Source of the DNA: JAXHMB01 sp034521755
Lineage (GTDB): Bacteria; Bacteroidota; Rhodothermia; Balneolales; Balneolaceae
DNA: 64,000 nt
Reading direction: 5' to 3'
Assembly: GCA_034521755.1 (NCBI GenBank)
Contig: JAXHMB010000001.1
Location: 124,001 to 188,000, forward strand
Shown: positions 10,407 through 19,163 of the stretch, one piece after another
Layout: each line of letters starts with the position of its first letter
Position numbering within the stretch: the first letter of the stretch is position 1
Translations under genes and position numbers: made by a program
The notes under the pieces: generated by a model
What the model was told of the DNA's origin: nothing
What the model saw: only the letters and a program-made list of their open reading frames with translations
Database searches by the model: none

Positions 10407-10901
10407 CTATTTCAAATTCTTTGTTTTAGCTTCAGATTCTTCTGCCATTTGGTTGTGATAGTCCGCCAACTTTTGAGCAGTTTTTGAGTCTGAGGTACTG
10501 AGTATCCGGGCAGCAAGCAATCCGGCATTTTTTGCTTTTCCAATAGCAACAGTAGCAACAGGTACACCATTAGGCATTTGCACAATGGAGTAGAGGCTGT
10601 CCATACCGCTGAGTGTACTGGTCTTTACTGGAACGCCAATAACAGGTAGAGTGGTATAAGCAGCGGTCATGCCCGGCAAGTGTGCGGCTCCGCCGGCTCC
10701 TGCTATAATAGCCTTGATGCCACGCTTGCGAGCCGTTTTCCCATATTCTGCCATCATATCGGGTGTACGGTGTGCAGACACTACTTTCTTTTCATAAGGA
10801 ATTTCAAATTCATCAAGAATTTCACAGGCTTCCTTCATGGTGGGCCAGTCGCTGTCGCTGCCCATGATTACGCCGACTAATGGTGATTGTTGACTACTCA
10901 T
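10407..10901 (-). CDS. purE: N5-carboxyaminoimidazole ribonucleotide mutase PurE
   Basis: A 164-residue class I PurE, the usual size. The N-terminal phosphate loop GSDSDWPTM (residues 14-22) and the catalytic His in SAHRTPD are present, as is the glycine-rich AGAGGAAHLPGM. The enzyme shifts the carboxyl group of N5-CAIR to give CAIR in purine synthesis. PurK, which makes N5-CAIR, is just upstream on the same strand (11108-12289), so the two consecutive steps are encoded in order purK-purE. The gap of 206 bases between them is unusually long for the pair and contains a heptamer tandem repeat. Confidence 0.97.
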   Translation of the reverse strand: MSSQQSPLVGVIMGSDSDWPTMKEACEILDEFEIPYEKKVVSAHRTPDMMAEYGKTARKRGIKAIIAGAGGAAHLPGMTAAYTTLPVIGVPVKTSTLSGMDSLYSIVQMPNGVPVATVAIGKAKNAGLLAARILSTSDSKTAQKLADYHNQMAEESEAKTKNLK

Positions 10902-11057
10902 TGTAAATAAAATTAAGTCAAAAAGATTTATTTGTTGGGAATATAGAACTCAAATGTCAGAATTCAGAATCGGTCTGTACTATTTTATAGAGTTTGTACT
11001 GTTCATTTTTTGATGTTTAAAAATTAAATTTGCTGAATATTCCTGGAGCAATATTTT

Positions 11058-11106
11058 CCAGCATCCAGCATCCAGCATCCAGCATCCAGCATCCAGCATC
11101 CAGCAT
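11058..11106. repeat. Seven tandem copies of a CCAGCAT heptamer
   Basis: Seven perfect head-to-tail copies of CCAGCAT fill 49 bases, directly beside the purK stop codon at 11108-11110, in the purK-purE gap. On the plus strand they encode the run SSIQHPA repeated, which gives an open frame at 11030-11233 that is not a real gene. Heptamers of this kind are scattered between genes in many genomes of this phylum; that is general knowledge, not something shown here. Copy number may vary by slippage. Confidence 0.95.
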
Positions 11107-11107
11107 C

Positions 11108-12289
11108 CTAAATTTTAATATCTTTTGTCAGCTCCTGAGCTTTTTCAAAGGTTTCTTCCATGTTATCACCGAGCAGGGTATAGTGTCCCATTTTTCGTCC
11201 CGGGCGACTGTCCAGCTTTCCATACATGTGTAGGTGCCCATCTGATTGTGCTAATGCATCCATAGCTTCATCGACTTGTGCATTACGTTTGTCGGTACCC
11301 AGCAGATTGATCATGGCAACTGAAGATGATCGAAGTTCTGGTGAGCCCAAAGGCAGTCCCATTACGGCACGCACGTGATTTTCAAACTGAGAAGTTGCGC
11401 ATCCTTCAATAGTGTAATGTCCTGAGTTATGGGGTCGAGGTGCGGATTCATTAAGCAACAAACTTCCATCTTTCAGCAGAAAAAACTCAAAAGCAAAAAT
11501 GCCTTTTCCATCAATAGCTTCAGTAGCTTTTAAGGCCAGTTTTTGGGCTTCTTGCTGAATTTCTTCAGGAACGGGAGCCGGTGATTTGAGTGCTACACAG
11601 ATATGATTTTCCTGCACTGTTTCGCAGCAGGGGTAAACCACATGACCGGTTTCATTTCTAGCTACCTGTACAGCCAGTTCATGAGTGAAATCTGCAAAGG
11701 CTTCAGCTATGATATCGCGATCACTATTTCCTCCAAGATTTTCAAAAGCTACAATGGCTTCATTAACATTTTGTACGGTTTCATTGCCATAGCCATCATA
11801 TCCACCTTTAGATGATTTGAGCAGATAAGGCCAGCCGTGTTTGTCGCCAAATTCTTTTAAGTGATCTTCATTTTTTATGAGAGTATAAGGAGTGACTGGA
11901 ATTCCGGCATTTTTAAAAGTCTGCTTTTCAATGAGTTTGTTTTCAATAAGTGCAAAACTGTCGGGCGAAGGATAGATGGGAGTTCCGCTTTGTTCTTGTA
12001 CTTTTTTAAGTATTGCTGAGCTAATAAACTCATTTTCGAGCGTCAGTACGTCACAGGTTTTGGCAAAAGCGGTCATATCTTCTACCGAGTCAAATGATCC
12101 GGTTTGAGAGAATGGCGTCATAAACTGGACTGGTTCATTTTCTTCCCGATCCGAAAAAACGCCCATCTGTATACCGTATCGAAAAGCCTGCAGGGAAGAC
12201 ATTCGAGCTAACTGACCCGCACCTAAAAAACCGAGTTTAAAATTTGCCGAAAGAGGATTTTTTGAGTTGCTCACAAATAGTTGATTCAA
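11108..12289 (-). CDS. purK: N5-carboxyaminoimidazole ribonucleotide synthase PurK
   Basis: A 393-residue ATP-grasp enzyme. The N-terminal dinucleotide-like motif FLGAGQLARM (residues about 23-32) is the PurK hallmark, and the ATP-grasp part shows LLKSSKGGYDGYGN and the metal/ATP motif FAFEFFLLKDGSLLLNESAPRPHNSGH. It carboxylates AIR with bicarbonate and ATP to give N5-CAIR. The protein starts with an extra stretch of about 18 residues (from MNQLFVSNSKN) before the conserved core; the ATG at 12289 is the simplest start, but an internal start cannot be excluded. It is first in a purK-purE unit and diverges from prfA across 167 bases. Confidence 0.95.
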   Translation of the reverse strand: MNQLFVSNSKNPLSANFKLGFLGAGQLARMSSLQAFRYGIQMGVFSDREENEPVQFMTPFSQTGSFDSVEDMTAFAKTCDVLTLENEFISSAILKKVQEQSGTPIYPSPDSFALIENKLIEKQTFKNAGIPVTPYTLIKNEDHLKEFGDKHGWPYLLKSSKGGYDGYGNETVQNVNEAIVAFENLGGNSDRDIIAEAFADFTHELAVQVARNETGHVVYPCCETVQENHICVALKSPAPVPEEIQQEAQKLALKATEAIDGKGIFAFEFFLLKDGSLLLNESAPRPHNSGHYTIEGCATSQFENHVRAVMGLPLGSPELRSSSVAMINLLGTDKRNAQVDEAMDALAQSDGHLHMYGKLDSRPGRKMGHYTLLGDNMEETFEKAQELTKDIKI

Positions 12290-12329
12290 TTAATATTTTC
12301 GGGTCAATGATACAAAATATTCGATTAGG

Positions 12330-12381
12330 AATTAAGAATTAGGAGTAAGTTAAGACAACTTTTAATTCCTAATTCTTAATT
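12330..12381. repeat. Inverted repeat with perfect 15-base arms
   Basis: AATTAAGAATTAGGA at 12330-12344 is repeated in perfect reverse complement at 12367-12381, with 22 bases between. It lies in the purK/prfA divergent gap. AT-rich arms without a strong GC stem make a terminator unlikely; a dispersed intergenic palindrome or an operator are both possible. Confidence 0.7.
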
Positions 12382-12456
12382 TTTTAATTCTTCCATCAAA
12401 GAATCGTATTTTAAGACTGGAAATAAATCAGCCATTTAGAATACCCCGCATTATAT

Positions 12457-13536
12457 ATGGATATAGAAGCAAAATTACAGCAGGTTAAGGAACGGTTTGA
12501 AGAAGTGACGGCTGCCATGAGCGACCCGTCTGTGTTTGATGATCCCGATCATTATACCGAGTTGACAAAAGAGCACAGCGATCTGAAGGATTTGGTAGAA
12601 GATTATGAAGAATGGAAAGATGTCCGCAACCAGATTGAGGGGAATCAAGAGTTGATTGATGAGGGGGAAGACCCTGAAATCACTGAAATGGCTAAGATGG
12701 AAAATGAGGAGCTCAAGCCCCGACTTGAAAAGATCGAAGAACAGATCAAGTTTAAGCTTATTCCCAAAGATCCTGATGACTCGAAGAATGTCATTGTTGA
12801 AATTCGTTCCGGTACCGGTGGTGATGAAGCCGCTATATTTGCAGGTGACTTATTTGATATGTACCGTCGCTATGCTGAGAAAAGAGGTTGGAAGCAGAAT
12901 ATTATGAGTGTCAGTGAATCTGGCAAAGGCGGTTTTAAAGAAATTGTCTTTGGTCTGGAAGGAGATGAGGTGTACAGCAAGATGAAGTACGAAAGCGGTG
13001 TACACCGCGTGCAGCGTGTGCCTGATACCGAAACCCAGGGACGGGTTCATACCTCAGCTGCAACGGTTGCCGTACTTCCTGAAGCTGAAGATGTGGATAT
13101 CGATATTAATACCGCAGATCTTCGTATTGATACGTTCCGGGCCAGTGGGGCGGGTGGACAGCACGTTAACAAAACGGATTCTGCTATACGTATTACTCAT
13201 GAGCCTTCCGGAGTTGTAGTAGAATGTCAGCAGGAACGCTCACAATTTCAGAATAAGGAAAAGGCGATGGTAATGTTGCGGTCTAAGCTTTATGAAATGG
13301 AAGAAGAGAAGCTGCGCAAAGAACGGGCCGAAGAACGTAAAAGCCAGGTATCAACCGGGGACCGCAGTGCCAAAATTCGAACTTACAACTTTCCGCAAAG
13401 TCGCCTTACTGATCATCGCATTAACCTCACTTTGTACAATCTGGATGACATTATGAAAGGTGAGATCGAAGAAGTTATCGAGGCATTACGTGTTCAAGAT
13501 AACCTGGACAAATTGAATGCAGTGATGGAAGGATAG
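12457..13536 (+). CDS. prfA: Peptide chain release factor 1
   Basis: A 359-residue class I release factor. The catalytic GGQ sits at residues 233-235 within GAGGQHVNKT, and the stop-codon discriminator is PDT at 189-191, in the place of the PxT tripeptide that marks RF1 (UAA/UAG reading); RF2 would have SPF. The N-terminal third is a charged coiled-coil domain, as expected. The Gln of GGQ is the known methylation site by PrmC in other bacteria. It is transcribed alone and converges with pckA. Call is certain at family level. Confidence 0.98.
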   Translation: MDIEAKLQQVKERFEEVTAAMSDPSVFDDPDHYTELTKEHSDLKDLVEDYEEWKDVRNQIEGNQELIDEGEDPEITEMAKMENEELKPRLEKIEEQIKFKLIPKDPDDSKNVIVEIRSGTGGDEAAIFAGDLFDMYRRYAEKRGWKQNIMSVSESGKGGFKEIVFGLEGDEVYSKMKYESGVHRVQRVPDTETQGRVHTSAATVAVLPEAEDVDIDINTADLRIDTFRASGAGGQHVNKTDSAIRITHEPSGVVVECQQERSQFQNKEKAMVMLRSKLYEMEEEKLRKERAEERKSQVSTGDRSAKIRTYNFPQSRLTDHRINLTLYNLDDIMKGEIEEVIEALRVQDNLDKLNAVMEG

Positions 13537-13544
13537 GACCCGAA

Positions 13545-13606
13545 GAATATCGAACAAGGAATAAAGAATTTCAAATTCAGTATTCCCTGCTCATTATTCG
13601 ATATTC
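13545..13606. terminator. Inverted repeat between convergent prfA and pckA
   Basis: GAATATCGAA at 13545-13554 pairs perfectly with TTCGATATTC at 13597-13606, the second arm abutting the pckA stop. Shorter AT-rich pairs (GGAATA/TATTCC) lie inside. Its place between two converging genes suits a two-way terminator, but there is no clear T tract, so the role is only likely. Confidence 0.4.
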
Positions 13607-15205
13607 TAAACTTTCGGCCCTGCCTTAATTAGTTCACTGCTTGCTTCACTTTCAAACTGTTTGAAGTTTTCAGCAAACATACTTGCTAACTCCTCAGCTT
13701 TTTCATCGTAGGCGTTTTTGTCATCCCAGGTATTGCGTGGGACAAGCACCTGGTCTGGCACTCCATTAACCTTTTCAGGAATGGCCACCCCAAAGATATC
13801 ATCGAGTTCGTAATCCACATCCTCAAGGTTCCCTTGCAGGGCTTCGCTTAGCATTTGACGAGTGTAACTCAATTCCATGCGATGGCCTACGCCATGCGGC
13901 CCACCGGTCCAGCCGGTATTGATGAGCCAGACATCAGCATTATGGCGACGGATTTTATCAGCCAGTAATTCAGCATATACCGTTGGATGCAAAGGCATGA
14001 AAGGAGCACCAAAGCATGCCGAGAATGTAGCCTGTGGTTCAGTTACACCACGTTCTGTTCCTGCTACCTTTAGCAGTATACCCACTGATAAAGTGGTACA
14101 TGGCCTGCTCGGGAGTGAGCTTGGAAATGGGAGGGAGTACTCCAAAAGCGTCACAAGTTAAGAAAATAACGTTGCTTGGATGCCCGCCGGTACCTGTTTC
14201 ACTGGCATTGGGGATATAGTGAATTGGATAGGAGCAGCGCGTATTTTGTGTAAGACTCACATCCTCAAAATCCGGATGGCGATTTTCATCAAGCACAACA
14301 TTTTCTAGAATGGTGCCCGGCATCTCTGTAGTTGCATAAATGAGGGGTTCGCCTTCTTCAGATAGATTAATAGTTTTTGCATAGCATCCACCTTCAATAT
14401 TAAATACGCCGTCTTCGCTCCATCCGTGCTCATCATCACCAATCAAAATGCGATCTTGGTCAGATGATAGGGTAGTTTTACCTGTGCCTGACAATCCAAA
14501 GAATACAGCAGTATCGCCGTCTTTACTCATATTGGCTGAGCAGTGCATAGCCATTACATCCTGCTTAGGCAGCAGGTAATTCATGATACCAAAAATTCCC
14601 TTCTTTACTTCGCCTGAGTATAGTGTTCCACCGATGAGGATAATCTTCTTATCGAAGTTTACAAGCACAAATGCTTCGCTTCGGGTGCCGTCCACATCAG
14701 GGTCAGCTTTGAAATTAGGTGCAGCCAATACAGTGAAGTCGGGCTCGTGATTTTTAAGCTCTTCTTTAGAAGGACGAATAAACATGTTATGAGCAAATAA
14801 GCCATGATAGGCTGCTTCACTAACCACACGGACATTCAGCTGGTACTTCTTATCGGCTCCTGCATAACAATCTTTCACATACAGCTTTTTGTCAGACAGG
14901 TAATCAGTTACCTTATCAAAAAGATTTTCAAAAACTTCCTCTTCTTTAGGTTGATTGATTTCACCCCAGTCAATGTCATCGTGGATAGAAGGCTGATCAA
15001 TAATAAACTTATCTTGTGGAGAACGCCCGGTATACTTGCCGGTTAATACGCGAAGCGCATAATCATCAGTTAAAATTGCTTCTCCATTGTTGATAGCTTC
15101 TTCGTAAAGCTCGGTGGGAATCAGGTTCCAAAGTGCGTTTTCATTGTCTGAAAGGCCTAGGTAATCAAGTCCTACAGAACTGCGCGGATGGGTTTTGTTG
15201 CTCAT
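13606..15205 (-). pseudogene. pckA: Phosphoenolpyruvate carboxykinase (ATP), single-base frameshift
   Basis: Two minus-strand frames together make one ATP-type PEP carboxykinase of about 530 residues, the normal length. The first (15205 to 14039) carries the substrate motifs and the kinase P-loop FGLSGTGKTTLS with IGDDEHGW, and ends out of frame after GYTAK. The second continues from KVAGTERGVTEPQATFSACFG to the stop at 13606. The join is at about 14066-14070: one extra base in AAAGGTAGC; removing one G would restore GYTAKVAGTERG. The enzyme converts oxaloacetate and ATP to PEP, the first step of gluconeogenesis. All motifs on both sides are intact, so either the base is a sequence error or the lesion is recent. 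The N-terminal piece alone would lack the C-terminal part of the active site. Confidence 0.9.
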
Positions 15206-15523
15206 CAGAAATTATGTTGATGTTCTTTAAAATTAGTTTTCAAGAGCTTAAGAATAAAAACAGCCCCTTGTATTTGGTGGCTGAATTAAGGCTCTAAGTA
15301 TAAGAAAAATATTGATCAAAAAAGGAATTTGAAATTGATTAAGAAGCCATTCAACAGAGAAGTAAAATCTCCCTAAATAAATTAAGTCAGTTTCCTTAAT
15401 CATTTAATTTTAGAAGCAATATGCGGCTTTTTCTTCAATTTCATTTGTAATGACATTTGTCCCTTGGTATTATTAGAATTCGCATTTATAGACGAACAGG
15501 GTATATCAACAAAAGGAGAGAAA
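15206..15523. other. 318-base AT-rich intergenic region with a minus-strand terminator
   Basis: No gene is supported here. The region separates divergent pckA (minus) and the zinc-ribbon gene (plus). It holds the hairpin described at 15252-15283 and, at its right edge, an AAGGAGAG ribosome-binding site for the gene at 15524. Confidence 0.6.
15252..15283 (-). terminator. Rho-independent-type terminator upstream of pckA
   Basis: On the minus strand CAGCC (15283-15279) pairs with GGCTG (15265-15261), helped by ACC/GG inside, and is followed at once by TTTTTATT. It lies about 50 bases before the pckA start, with no minus-strand gene just upstream. It could therefore act as a leader attenuator for pckA; that is inference. 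Confidence 0.5.
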
Positions 15524-15853
15524 ATGATAAGTAGTAAACGATGTCCAAGTTGCAGTAAAGTGGCAACAAATTTTTTCCGGTTTTCCACAGCTTTCAGAAC
15601 CATTCGGTGTCAGCATTGCAATGAAAAACTTAAGCTGGGTGGGAAAGCAGTATTTGTATTATTGCTTATGGTGATACTTGGATTGGCTGTACCTACTTTT
15701 CTGCTAGGGATCAATAATATTGGCTTTGATTACTTCTCACAGGCATGGATGACGGTTGGGGCAATAGCTGGGTATTTAATTCTGTGGTATGGCATTACTT
15801 CTGTGTTGGCTTGGATGGTGGTAGAGTTTGAGTTACCAGGAGATAAGATCTGA
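15524..15853 (+). CDS. Small membrane protein with N-terminal zinc ribbon
   Basis: From the ATG at 15524 the protein has 109 residues. This start is chosen because it is preceded by AAGGAGAG five bases away; an in-frame upstream start at 15464 adds 20 residues without a ribosome-binding site. The N-terminus carries two CxxC pairs (KRCPSC and IRCQHCNEKL), a zinc-ribbon pattern, then two membrane helices (about residues 45-65 and 75-100). Such zinc-ribbon membrane proteins are common and mostly uncharacterised. It is alone on the plus strand and converges with the kinase gene, 13 bases away. No function is proposed. Confidence 0.75.
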   Translation: MISSKRCPSCSKVATNFFRFSTAFRTIRCQHCNEKLKLGGKAVFVLLLMVILGLAVPTFLLGINNIGFDYFSQAWMTVGAIAGYLILWYGITSVLAWMVVEFELPGDKI

Positions 15854-15866
15854 TATTAATCAGTAG

Positions 15867-18518
15867 TTATTCAGTTTTTGATTGAAATTTTTCTAACAGT
15901 AATGGTTTTCCCCATCTTGAATAGTGGTCTATTAAATTGGAACGTGCCATTTCGGTAACTGGGTCTTTTTCCCCTCTAGCATTCTTCAGCTGTTTAAAAC
16001 TATTATTCAATAAAGTATCTGCCTCTTGGTACTTTTCCATTCTTGATAGACAAAATCCAAGGGTATTCATTGTTTCAGCTATGCGCCAGCTTTCTTTTGG
16101 GTAGCCTTCTACCCTGATTTTATGGGCCTTTTCAAGATATGTTCTGGATTTCTCGTACTTTTTGGTCTTAAGATATAACGTTCCAAGTTCTAAAAGAGGG
16201 TCGGATGATCTTGGGTGGCCGGGAGGAAAAACTTTTTGGTATTCATTATTCACTTCAAGTAAAATACTTTCAGCCTTTTCATAGTTCTGTTGCTTTATAT
16301 AAAGGCGGCCTATGTTGAGCTTTGTTCGTGAAATGTATGGATGTAAATCAGAATAAATGATTTTTAGTTTTTTAACAGCTTCACTCAAAAGTGAGTCAGC
16401 TTTTTCAAGTTGGTTTTTCCCCAAAGCAATACTGCCAAGGTTACCTAGTCCAAGTGCTACATCAATACTTTCTTCACCAGTAATGTTTTGGTGCATTTCC
16501 AGAGCTTGTTGTTGGTATTTTTCTGCTTCGTCATAGTTGCCCTTTTCTCTAAGAAGGGCAGAAAAGTTGCTCATTATTATGGCTAGGTTAGCATGTTCAT
16601 TATAAATCCTTTGGTAGATATCAATTGATTCCCGGTAGAAGGGTGCAGCTTGAGAATATTTTCCCTGAGCATGATTAAGTGTAGCCAAATCATTAAGTGT
16701 TGCAGCAATACCTAATTTATCAGATCCTGAGTATTTACGCCTGAGCTTTAATGTCCGTTGCAGTACAGAATCAGCTTTTTCATACTCTCCTTTATTGAAC
16801 CAAAGTAGATTGCCGAATCTACGCATAACTTTAAAATACTCTTCATCTTCAAACTTATTTTGCGAATTTTCAAATATATGAATTGAATTTACCAGTAAGG
16901 ACTCGGCACTACTATAATTACCCTGCTCTTGATGTAAGAATGCCAGTGCACTCATACTTCGTGCTATTTCAATTTTTCGGGTTTGGTACAGCTGTTTTTT
17001 TAATTCTAAGCTGGCTGTGAGCAAAGTTTCAGCTTTCCCAAATTCACCAAGTTCACTATAAATTCTTCCAACTACGGTTTTAAGTTCAGCCCGAACTTCG
17101 GCTTGGTCCTCAAGCTCTTTATCAATTTGATTTGTACCGTATTCTAATAAGGGGCCAATTTTTGCATTAAGTCCTCCTTGTATTTCTTCAAAGTATGGAT
17201 TAGACTGATTAAACAGATCAATCAGAAAATCTGTAACTTGTTCGGCTTTCTCAGCCTCAAGCTGTGCCACATCACGTTCTTGGGCAATCTGCCAGGTATA
17301 GAATCCAGATAGTCCAAAAATAAAAAGTAAAATTCCGGCAGCGACAGCAATTCCTTGTTTATGACGCTTGAAAAACTTTTGGCTACGGTAGCGAAGAGAG
17401 TCTTCAATAGCAGATACCGGAATACCATTTTGGTAATTCTTTAGGTCTTCCAAAAACTCATTAGCCATTCGGTAGCGATGTTCAGACTCTTTACGGATAG
17501 CTTTTAAAGCTATAGCATCTAAATCACCTTGCAGCTGTTTCTCAGCTTTAGAGCCTGCAACCTTGGTGCTGGGCTTGACTGCTTCTTGTTTGAGGATGGC
17601 CTGCTCCATTTCATATTGAGAAAAATCTTCAAAACTGAAGGGATGGCCCCCTGCTATGAGCTCATAAAACACAATTCCCAAAGCATACAGGTCGGTAGCT
17701 GTGGTAATATTTTCCTGCCGCACTTGCTCAGGAGCAGCATAGCGCGGCGTAAGCAGGCGGGCACCGGTTTTGGTCAGTGATGTGTCGTCACTGTTTTCAA
17801 GCAGCTTTGAAATACCAAAATCGAGGATTTTAATATTGCCTGATTCATCAACAAGAATATTTTCCGGTTTAAGGTCACGATGGATGACCAGATTTTCATG
17901 AGCATGACGCACAGCTTGAAGCACGTCGGTAAACAGTTCAAGTTTTTGTTGCAGAGTGCATTTATCTTTTTCACAATAATCGGTTATGGGCATTCCATCT
18001 ACATATTCCATAATAATATATGGGGAACCATCGCCGGTGGTGCCTGCATCATACATTCGAGCAATACCGGGGTGGTGGAGTCCGGCCAGAATTTGCTGCT
18101 CTCGCTTAAACCGCTTAATATTTTCTTGGGTTGCTTTTCCCGAACGAATAATTTTTATGGCAACCTTGTGGTCAATATCTGCGCTGGAATGTTTGGCCAA
18201 ATACACCGAGCCCATTCCTCCTTCTCCAATTTTTTCTTTGATAAGGTAGGATCCTACTTTTGTATCAATCAAAGACTGATTAGAGGAAAGCAGCTGTACA
18301 TCATCAGCCATCTCGTCATACATATCTCGTTTGTACTCTTCGGGATTTTCGAGCCAGCCCTCTGAATCAAATATGGAATCCAGCAGTAGGGTAACCTCAC
18401 CTTTGAGCTTGGGCTTGCCCTTGCATTCCTCATCAATAAACTCTTGCCGCTGATCTTTGGGAAGTTCTAAGGCCTTATCAAGAATGGTTTCAACTTTTTG
18501 CCAGTTTATGTCACTCAT
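15867..18518 (-). CDS. Ser/Thr protein kinase with C-terminal TPR repeats
   Basis: An 883-residue protein. The kinase domain covers about residues 91-365: glycine loop GEGGMGSVY (98-106), ATP-binding Lys in VAIK (122), catalytic HRDLKPEN (213-220), DFG (233-235) and activation-segment APEQ (262-265), so it should be active. One membrane helix follows (about 388-408), which places the kinase inside the cell and the rest outside the inner membrane. Residues about 440-860 are TPR repeats of the kinesin-light-chain type (ALxFLHQEQGNYxxAE, repeated about ten times with 42-residue spacing). The first 80 residues resemble the short domain often found before such kinases. It follows the ECF sigma gene by 69 bases on the same strand, an arrangement known from Planctomycetes, Rhodothermota and relatives, where the kinase is thought to work with the sigma factor. 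Confidence 0.93.
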   Translation of the reverse strand: MSDINWQKVETILDKALELPKDQRQEFIDEECKGKPKLKGEVTLLLDSIFDSEGWLENPEEYKRDMYDEMADDVQLLSSNQSLIDTKVGSYLIKEKIGEGGMGSVYLAKHSSADIDHKVAIKIIRSGKATQENIKRFKREQQILAGLHHPGIARMYDAGTTGDGSPYIIMEYVDGMPITDYCEKDKCTLQQKLELFTDVLQAVRHAHENLVIHRDLKPENILVDESGNIKILDFGISKLLENSDDTSLTKTGARLLTPRYAAPEQVRQENITTATDLYALGIVFYELIAGGHPFSFEDFSQYEMEQAILKQEAVKPSTKVAGSKAEKQLQGDLDAIALKAIRKESEHRYRMANEFLEDLKNYQNGIPVSAIEDSLRYRSQKFFKRHKQGIAVAAGILLFIFGLSGFYTWQIAQERDVAQLEAEKAEQVTDFLIDLFNQSNPYFEEIQGGLNAKIGPLLEYGTNQIDKELEDQAEVRAELKTVVGRIYSELGEFGKAETLLTASLELKKQLYQTRKIEIARSMSALAFLHQEQGNYSSAESLLVNSIHIFENSQNKFEDEEYFKVMRRFGNLLWFNKGEYEKADSVLQRTLKLRRKYSGSDKLGIAATLNDLATLNHAQGKYSQAAPFYRESIDIYQRIYNEHANLAIIMSNFSALLREKGNYDEAEKYQQQALEMHQNITGEESIDVALGLGNLGSIALGKNQLEKADSLLSEAVKKLKIIYSDLHPYISRTKLNIGRLYIKQQNYEKAESILLEVNNEYQKVFPPGHPRSSDPLLELGTLYLKTKKYEKSRTYLEKAHKIRVEGYPKESWRIAETMNTLGFCLSRMEKYQEADTLLNNSFKQLKNARGEKDPVTEMARSNLIDHYSRWGKPLLLEKFQSKTE

Positions 18519-18587
18519 GATGCTGATTTAATAATGAGAGTTTGTCCTATTTAGATATACGAAATATAAATCTTGAATAGTTCAAAA

Positions 18588-19163
18588 TTATTCTATCTCA
18601 AATCTTCCTTTGAGCTCTTTGTAAAGCCAGCCCCGGGCCTTCATCCAGTCTCTTTTCACCGTACTTTCAGAAATATCTAGTGCTTTGGCTGTTTCCTCAA
18701 TTGTCATTTCTCCAAAAAAGCGCATTTCTACTACCTTGCTGAGTCGCTCATTTAGTTTTTCAAGCTCCCTGAGTGCGGCATCAATATCTAAGAGCTCCTG
18801 AGCTTTTTTATTTTGTTTTTCAAAGATTTCATCTATGAATGTAATGTCTTTATTTTTACCACCTCGTTTTTGAGCGTGCTTTTTTCGGGCATAATCAATC
18901 AGTATCTGGCGCATGCATCGAGAAGCAATGGCTAAAAAATGGCTCTTATCTGTAAAGTCAATTTGAGATTGGTCAATCAGCTTGAGATATGTTTCATGTA
19001 CCAGCTCAGTTTTAGAAAGAGTATGGTCAGGAGACTGTCGCCTCATATGAGTATAGGCCATCCCTCGCAATTCTTCATAAATCAAAGGGTATAGCTTATC
19101 ATAAATTCCCTTTTCGCCTTTTTTTAGGCGAACCAATAACTGGGTAACTCCGGACTTTTCCAT
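18588..19163 (-). CDS. ECF-type RNA polymerase sigma factor
   Basis: A 191-residue sigma-70-like factor with region 2 (YDKLYPLIYEELRGMAYTHMRR to FLAIASRCMRQILIDYARKK) and region 4 helix-turn-helix (MTIEETAKALDISESTVKRDW). The combination HTLSKTELVHETYLKL and ILIDYARK is typical of the ECF-like group PF07638 found beside Ser/Thr kinases rather than beside anti-sigma factors. No anti-sigma gene is present; the neighbour downstream on the same strand is a kinase-TPR protein, so control by phosphorylation is the likely scheme. It diverges from the TIG/TolB-like lipoprotein gene across 344 bases, which might hold its own promoter and a target promoter. Direct targets are unknown. Confidence 0.92.
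   Translation of the reverse strand: MEKSGVTQLLVRLKKGEKGIYDKLYPLIYEELRGMAYTHMRRQSPDHTLSKTELVHETYLKLIDQSQIDFTDKSHFLAIASRCMRQILIDYARKKHAQKRGGKNKDITFIDEIFEKQNKKAQELLDIDAALRELEKLNERLSKVVEMRFFGEMTIEETAKALDISESTVKRDWMKARGWLYKELKGRFEIE

Noticed and set aside
11058..11106. CRISPR-like array
   Set aside because: Units are 7 bases, directly joined and without spacers; no cas genes in the window.
11030..11233. Plus-strand open frame of 67 codons over the heptamer array (SSIQHPA repeats)
   Set aside because: It is an artefact of the 7-base tandem repeat and overlaps the purK end; no ribosome-binding site or domain.
13545..13606. Insertion-sequence ends around the prfA/pckA junction
   Set aside because: The inverted repeat is only 10 bases with no transposase and no target duplication; a terminator-like role is simpler.
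14039..14154. Programmed frameshift in pckA
   Set aside because: The site AAAGGTAGC lacks the usual slippery heptamer and the fusion would need a plus-one/minus-one event with no known precedent in pckA; an indel is simpler.
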